64,000 bases of DNA, taken from JABFSS01 sp964497975. GTDB taxonomy: Bacteria > Patescibacteriota > Gracilibacteria > Peribacterales > Peribacteraceae. This document shows, one piece after another, positions 61,381 through 64,000 of the stretch. Position 1 is the first letter of the stretch. Every line of letters starts with the position of its first letter. The translations under genes were made by a program, and so were the position numbers. The stretch covers positions 124,001 to 188,000 of the forward strand of contig CAZCFO010000004.1 of assembly GCA_964497975.1 (NCBI GenBank). The letters run 5' to 3'. Below the pieces are notes generated by a model. The model saw only the letters and a program-made list of their open reading frames with translations. It had not been told where the DNA came from and ran no database searches.

Positions 61381-62679
61381 TTAGGCAGCCTTCTTCTCCT
61401 CCGGCATCTGCCCCTCCGTTCCGGCGACGACTTCCTCCGCATTGCCGGTATCGACCGCCGCGGTTTCGCCGGCTTCGGGCGTTGCGGGGGGTTCGACGTT
61501 CAACGGGAGCGTGGCGGCGTCGGCCGCGCTGACGTCGGCGGGGGCGTCACCCTCCGCTTCCCCGGCGGGGACCGGTTCGCCGCGGAGTTCGGCGAGCTTG
61601 GCCTTGAAGGCCGGCAGCTCGGCGTAGTTGTACATGTCGAGCTCGAAGCCCGTGAGCTGGGTGGCCAGGCGGATGTTCTGCCCCTTCTTGCCGATCGCCA
61701 TCGGGCGCTGCGCCTCTTCCACGAACACGGCGGCGCGCTTCTTCACCTTGCGGCCCTGGTCATCCACGCGCTCGTCGTTGTTCACGATGATCACGGCGGA
61801 GATGGCGGCGGGCTGCAGCGCCAAGGAGATCAGTTTGATCGCGTCCGGCGAGTATTCGATCATGTCCACGCGCTCGCCGTTGATTTCCTCCATCACGGCC
61901 TGGATGCGCACGCCCTTCTGGCCGACGCAGGCACCGATCGGGTCGATGCGCGGATCGTTGCTCTTCACCGCCACCTTGCTGCGGAATCCGGCGTCGCGGG
62001 CGATGCCCATGATCTCCACGTCACCGTTGCGGACCTCGGGGATCTCGAGTTCCAGGAGCTTCTTCACGAGGTTCGGGTGGGTGCGGGAAATCCGCAGCTG
62101 CGGGCCTTTTCCGGTCAGTTCCACCTTGTCGAGGTACACGCGGATGCGCTTGCCCGTGTAGTAGTGCTCGCCGGGGATCTGCTCGCGCCACGGGAGGCTC
62201 ACGGTCATGCCTTCGATCTCGAGCGTGACCCAGTTGGGATCGACCTTCGTGACCGTCGCGGTGAGGAGTTCCTCCTCGCGGTCCTTGAACATCTCGTACA
62301 AGCTCTGCTTCTCGGCCTCCTGCAGCTTCTGGAGGATCACCTGCTTGGCGGCCTGCGTCGCGATGCGGCCGTACTCCATCGGCGTCACGTCGATGGAGAT
62401 TTCGTCGCCCACCTCCGCGTCGGGCTTGATCTTCCGCGCGTCCTTCATGCTGATTTCGAAGTTCTCGTTCTCCACCGTCTCGACGACCTCCTTCACGAGT
62501 AAAATCGTCGGCATATCGCGGCCTTCCTCCAGGTCCACGCGGATTTCCTGCTCCTTGTTGCCGAAGTCCTTGCGGTACGCGGTGGCGATCGCCTGCTTCA
62601 CGGCTTCGATGACCTGGTCGGGCTTCACGTTCTTCTCCGAACAGATCTGGTTAATGGCGGCGAGGAATGAGGCTTTCAT
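61381..62679 (-). CDS. nusA: Transcription termination/antitermination factor NusA
   Basis: This 432-residue protein has the N-terminal RNA polymerase-binding domain (1-125; EAVKQAIATAYRKDFG), an S1 domain (about 130-200; LLTATVTKVDPNWVTLEI), and two KH domains (RIDPIGACVGQKGVRIQAVMEE near 255-275 and AIGKKGQNIRLATQLTG near 335-350). The last 60 residues are an Ala/Glu/Pro-rich tail in place of the acidic repeats found in some bacteria. It controls pausing, termination and antitermination. rimP and infB are not its neighbours here, which departs from the usual operon. Confidence 0.96.
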   Translation of the reverse strand: MKASFLAAINQICSEKNVKPDQVIEAVKQAIATAYRKDFGNKEQEIRVDLEEGRDMPTILLVKEVVETVENENFEISMKDARKIKPDAEVGDEISIDVTPMEYGRIATQAAKQVILQKLQEAEKQSLYEMFKDREEELLTATVTKVDPNWVTLEIEGMTVSLPWREQIPGEHYYTGKRIRVYLDKVELTGKGPQLRISRTHPNLVKKLLELEIPEVRNGDVEIMGIARDAGFRSKVAVKSNDPRIDPIGACVGQKGVRIQAVMEEINGERVDMIEYSPDAIKLISLALQPAAISAVIIVNNDERVDDQGRKVKKRAAVFVEEAQRPMAIGKKGQNIRLATQLTGFELDMYNYAELPAFKAKLAELRGEPVPAGEAEGDAPADVSAADAATLPLNVEPPATPEAGETAAVDTGNAEEVVAGTEGQMPEEKKAA

Positions 62680-62689
62680 AATATGGAGG

Positions 62690-62737
62690 GTCCCTCGGTA
62701 CGTTCGCAGCTCCGCCGCGAACTACTCGGGATGACAG
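62690..62737. repeat. Hairpin repeat of the CTACTCGGGATGACA family, copy 4
   Basis: GTCCCTCGGTAC, arm GTTCGC, loop, arm GCGAAC, then TACTCGGGATGACAG. It lies in the nusA leader. A second hairpin (ATTCCAG-AAAA-CTGGAAT, 62755-62772) follows. Confidence 0.7.
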
Positions 62738-62805
62738 AAATGGGTAAAGCCACCATTCCAGAAAACTGGAATAGTGAAGAATGAACAATCGACGTTGCTG
62801 ACCAT

Positions 62806-62834
62806 AGTGTATGTCAGGATTGGCCCGTTCGCAA
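62806..62834 (-). promoter_or_regulatory. Promoter of nusA, TTGCGA-17-TACACT
   Basis: On the minus strand TTGCGA (62829-62834) and TACACT (62806-62811) are 17 nt apart. The leader would be about 120 nt and contains two hairpins. Confidence 0.55.
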
Positions 62835-62858
62835 GAGAAGAGGGGCTTTTCTCCGGCT

Positions 62859-63521
62859 TTATGCCGCCGCCAGCTGCGGCGCCGGGCCCCCTCTTTCCCG
62901 CCGCTCCATTGCCTCGAGCTGGCTTCGCCGGCTTCGCTGGAACCACCAGTCCAATGCAAGGTACCCGCCCGCGGCCCCCGCACTCGCTCCCGCCACCGCT
63001 CCGGGAATGCCCGCCAGCGCGTAGCCTCCCACTCCTCCCGCGACGCCCGCCCCCACGGCCCCGGCGATCTTCGTGTACTGCCGCAGGTGGTCGCTCAGGC
63101 GCCGGTATTCGATGCCCACGTAATTGGGGATGTCTTCGTACAGGAACCGCCCGAATTTCTGCAGCCATTGCGTCCCCCAGGTGCCGTGCAGCGAAATATC
63201 CGCGTTGCGCAAAATCCGCAGCTGGTAGCGGAGGATCCGGTCCTTCACCACGTTGCTGTAGTTGCCGTCGATCAGGTCGCGGCGCCGGATGGGGCCTTCG
63301 GGATCCAGCTGGATGTCGAGAATGTTGCGCAGGTCCGAGACGATGTCGGCGATGTCGGCCTTCTGCTGCCCGGTCAGCCGGTCCTCGTTGTAGGCCTGGA
63401 TGAGCGCGTCGGCCTTCGCCATCACCTCGTCGCGGTACTGGCCGTACTCGCGGATGGACATGAAGCCGCGCGGCGTGTGGATATCGTGGCCTCTGTAGGA
63501 CTCGATGCGGTCGGGCGTCAT
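62859..63521 (-). CDS. Hypothetical protein with glycine-rich hydrophobic segment
   Basis: This 220-residue protein has a soluble, helical, charged first part (1-150) and a Gly/Ala-rich hydrophobic segment at about 153-190 (AGAVGAGVAGGVGGYALAG and AGASAGAAGGYLALDWW), like the glycine-zipper segments found in membrane-inserting proteins, followed by a basic tail. No family is recognised. The start overlaps the previous gene by 4 nt (63518-63521), so the pair is coupled. Confidence 0.65.
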   Translation of the reverse strand: MTPDRIESYRGHDIHTPRGFMSIREYGQYRDEVMAKADALIQAYNEDRLTGQQKADIADIVSDLRNILDIQLDPEGPIRRRDLIDGNYSNVVKDRILRYQLRILRNADISLHGTWGTQWLQKFGRFLYEDIPNYVGIEYRRLSDHLRQYTKIAGAVGAGVAGGVGGYALAGIPGAVAGASAGAAGGYLALDWWFQRSRRSQLEAMERRERGGPAPQLAAA

Positions 63522-64000
63522 GCGGAGCGGGAGGAAGTGATCTTCTTCTGGATCGCTTCGAGCTGGTGCAGCTGGTCGAACAGCTTCTCCGTCCGGCGGA
63601 TGTCCGCGATCTTGGGAGCAAGCACCTCCGCGCGCTCGGTCTCGAACGCCAGCCGCTCGTCCCGGAACGCCGTGAACATCTTCTGGAAGCCCTTCTTCAC
63701 CTTCGCGGGCAACTCGACCTCGGTGTCATCCAGTCCCCGGCGCATGGCTTCGAGCTGCGTTGCCGAGAGGGTGGAGAAGTACCGGAGCGTTTCCTTTCCG
63801 TTACGGAAGATCTTTCCGAGCTCTGCCCCCGTCAGGCGGCGGCCTTCCATCATGATGCCGTGCGTCATGTCGTCCTTCTCCGCGGCCCTGAGACCATCCA
63901 TCTTCTGCACGATCGCCGCGCGTTTCTTCTTCTCAAGGTAATGCCAGTCGAGGTACTTCTCCAGGCTGCCCGATGCCGGGGGCGGGGGTGCGCCGCACTT
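63518..64000 (-). CDS. Hypothetical protein (N-terminus beyond right edge)
   Basis: The frame is open to the right edge, so at least 160 residues are visible and the true start lies outside. The visible part begins with a short proline run (PPPP), then SLEKYLDWHYLEKKKRAAIV and a helical, charged body with LTGAELGKIFRNGKETLRYF. I see no known motif. Proline-run-then-helix also describes the protein at 2010-2402, but I cannot show homology. It is coupled to the downstream gene by a 4-nt overlap. Confidence 0.65.
   Translation of the reverse strand, partial: KCGAPPPPASGSLEKYLDWHYLEKKKRAAIVQKMDGLRAAEKDDMTHGIMMEGRRLTGAELGKIFRNGKETLRYFSTLSATQLEAMRRGLDDTEVELPAKVKKGFQKMFTAFRDERLAFETERAEVLAPKIADIRRTEKLFDQLHQLEAIQKKITSSRSA

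Overview
The window is a gene-dense bacterial chromosome segment of moderately high GC. TGA acts as an ordinary stop (for example the TGATG junction at 2866-2870), so this is the standard code. Single-copy housekeeping genes sit beside many unrecognised secreted or membrane proteins, serine-rich linkers, a compact type IV pilus locus, RNase J, and a membrane-anchored Clp-like ATPase. This suggests a Candidate Phyla Radiation (Patescibacteria) organism, most likely of the Peregrinibacteria/Peribacteria type. That assignment is inference from gene content; no marker phylogeny could be run.

Layout. 1-2.4 kb: two tandem Dot1-like methyltransferases and two unknown genes (minus). 2.4-5.3 kb: a small membrane protein and a membrane-anchored Clp-type AAA+ ATPase. 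5.4-6.1 kb: an S51 peptidase. 6.1-14.3 kb (minus): mfd, dnaN, a DnaA-box-rich gap that is a candidate oriC, a GlmU-like nucleotidyltransferase, a ComEC-type metallo-beta-lactamase and a DUF559 nuclease bracketed by palindromes. 14.5-18.7 kb: a secreted fibronectin-type protein, then a coupled pyrB - TauE/SafE exporter - pyrC operon. 18.7-28.2 kb: an operon ending in a 2717-residue protein of unknown function. 28.3-36.5 kb: RNase J, a degenerate PPM-phosphatase/propeller protein, a cytidylyltransferase, a Ser-rich surface protein, pilD, a newly proposed 6S-like ncRNA, smpB and recR. 36.5-38.4 kb: a small membrane protein with a structured leader, and purH. 38.6-51 kb: a coiled-coil protein, a response regulator, pilB, pilC, five pilin-like proteins and a histidine kinase. 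51-57.3 kb: tRNA-Thr, rnpB, a sugar phosphotransferase, a methyltransferase-like protein, an exonuclease fused to a degenerate DinG helicase, and an unknown protein. 57.5-64 kb (minus): a 1246-residue surface protein, nusA and two unknown genes.

How the genes work together. pyrB/pyrC and purH show that part of de novo nucleotide synthesis is retained. mfd, recR, dnaN and the exonuclease/DinG protein serve replication and repair. RNase J, nusA, rnpB, smpB and the putative 6S-like RNA serve RNA metabolism. pilB, pilC, pilD and the pilins form an assembly core for a type IV pilus, probably for attachment or DNA uptake, with a response regulator and a histidine kinase next to it.

Two genome-wide signals stand out. 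First, many genes have an extended -10 (TGCTATACT or TGCTACAAT), and in at least five cases a -10 hexamer lies exactly 6 nt before the start codon, which implies leaderless mRNAs. Second, at least 15 loci carry fold-back elements built from imperfect 7-, 8- or 9-nt words. They lie between operon genes and also in frame inside pyrC, the dinG-like gene, mfd and a pseudopilin leader. I regard this family as the best candidate here for something undescribed. All starts, promoters and RNA folds were worked out by eye; no database search was possible.
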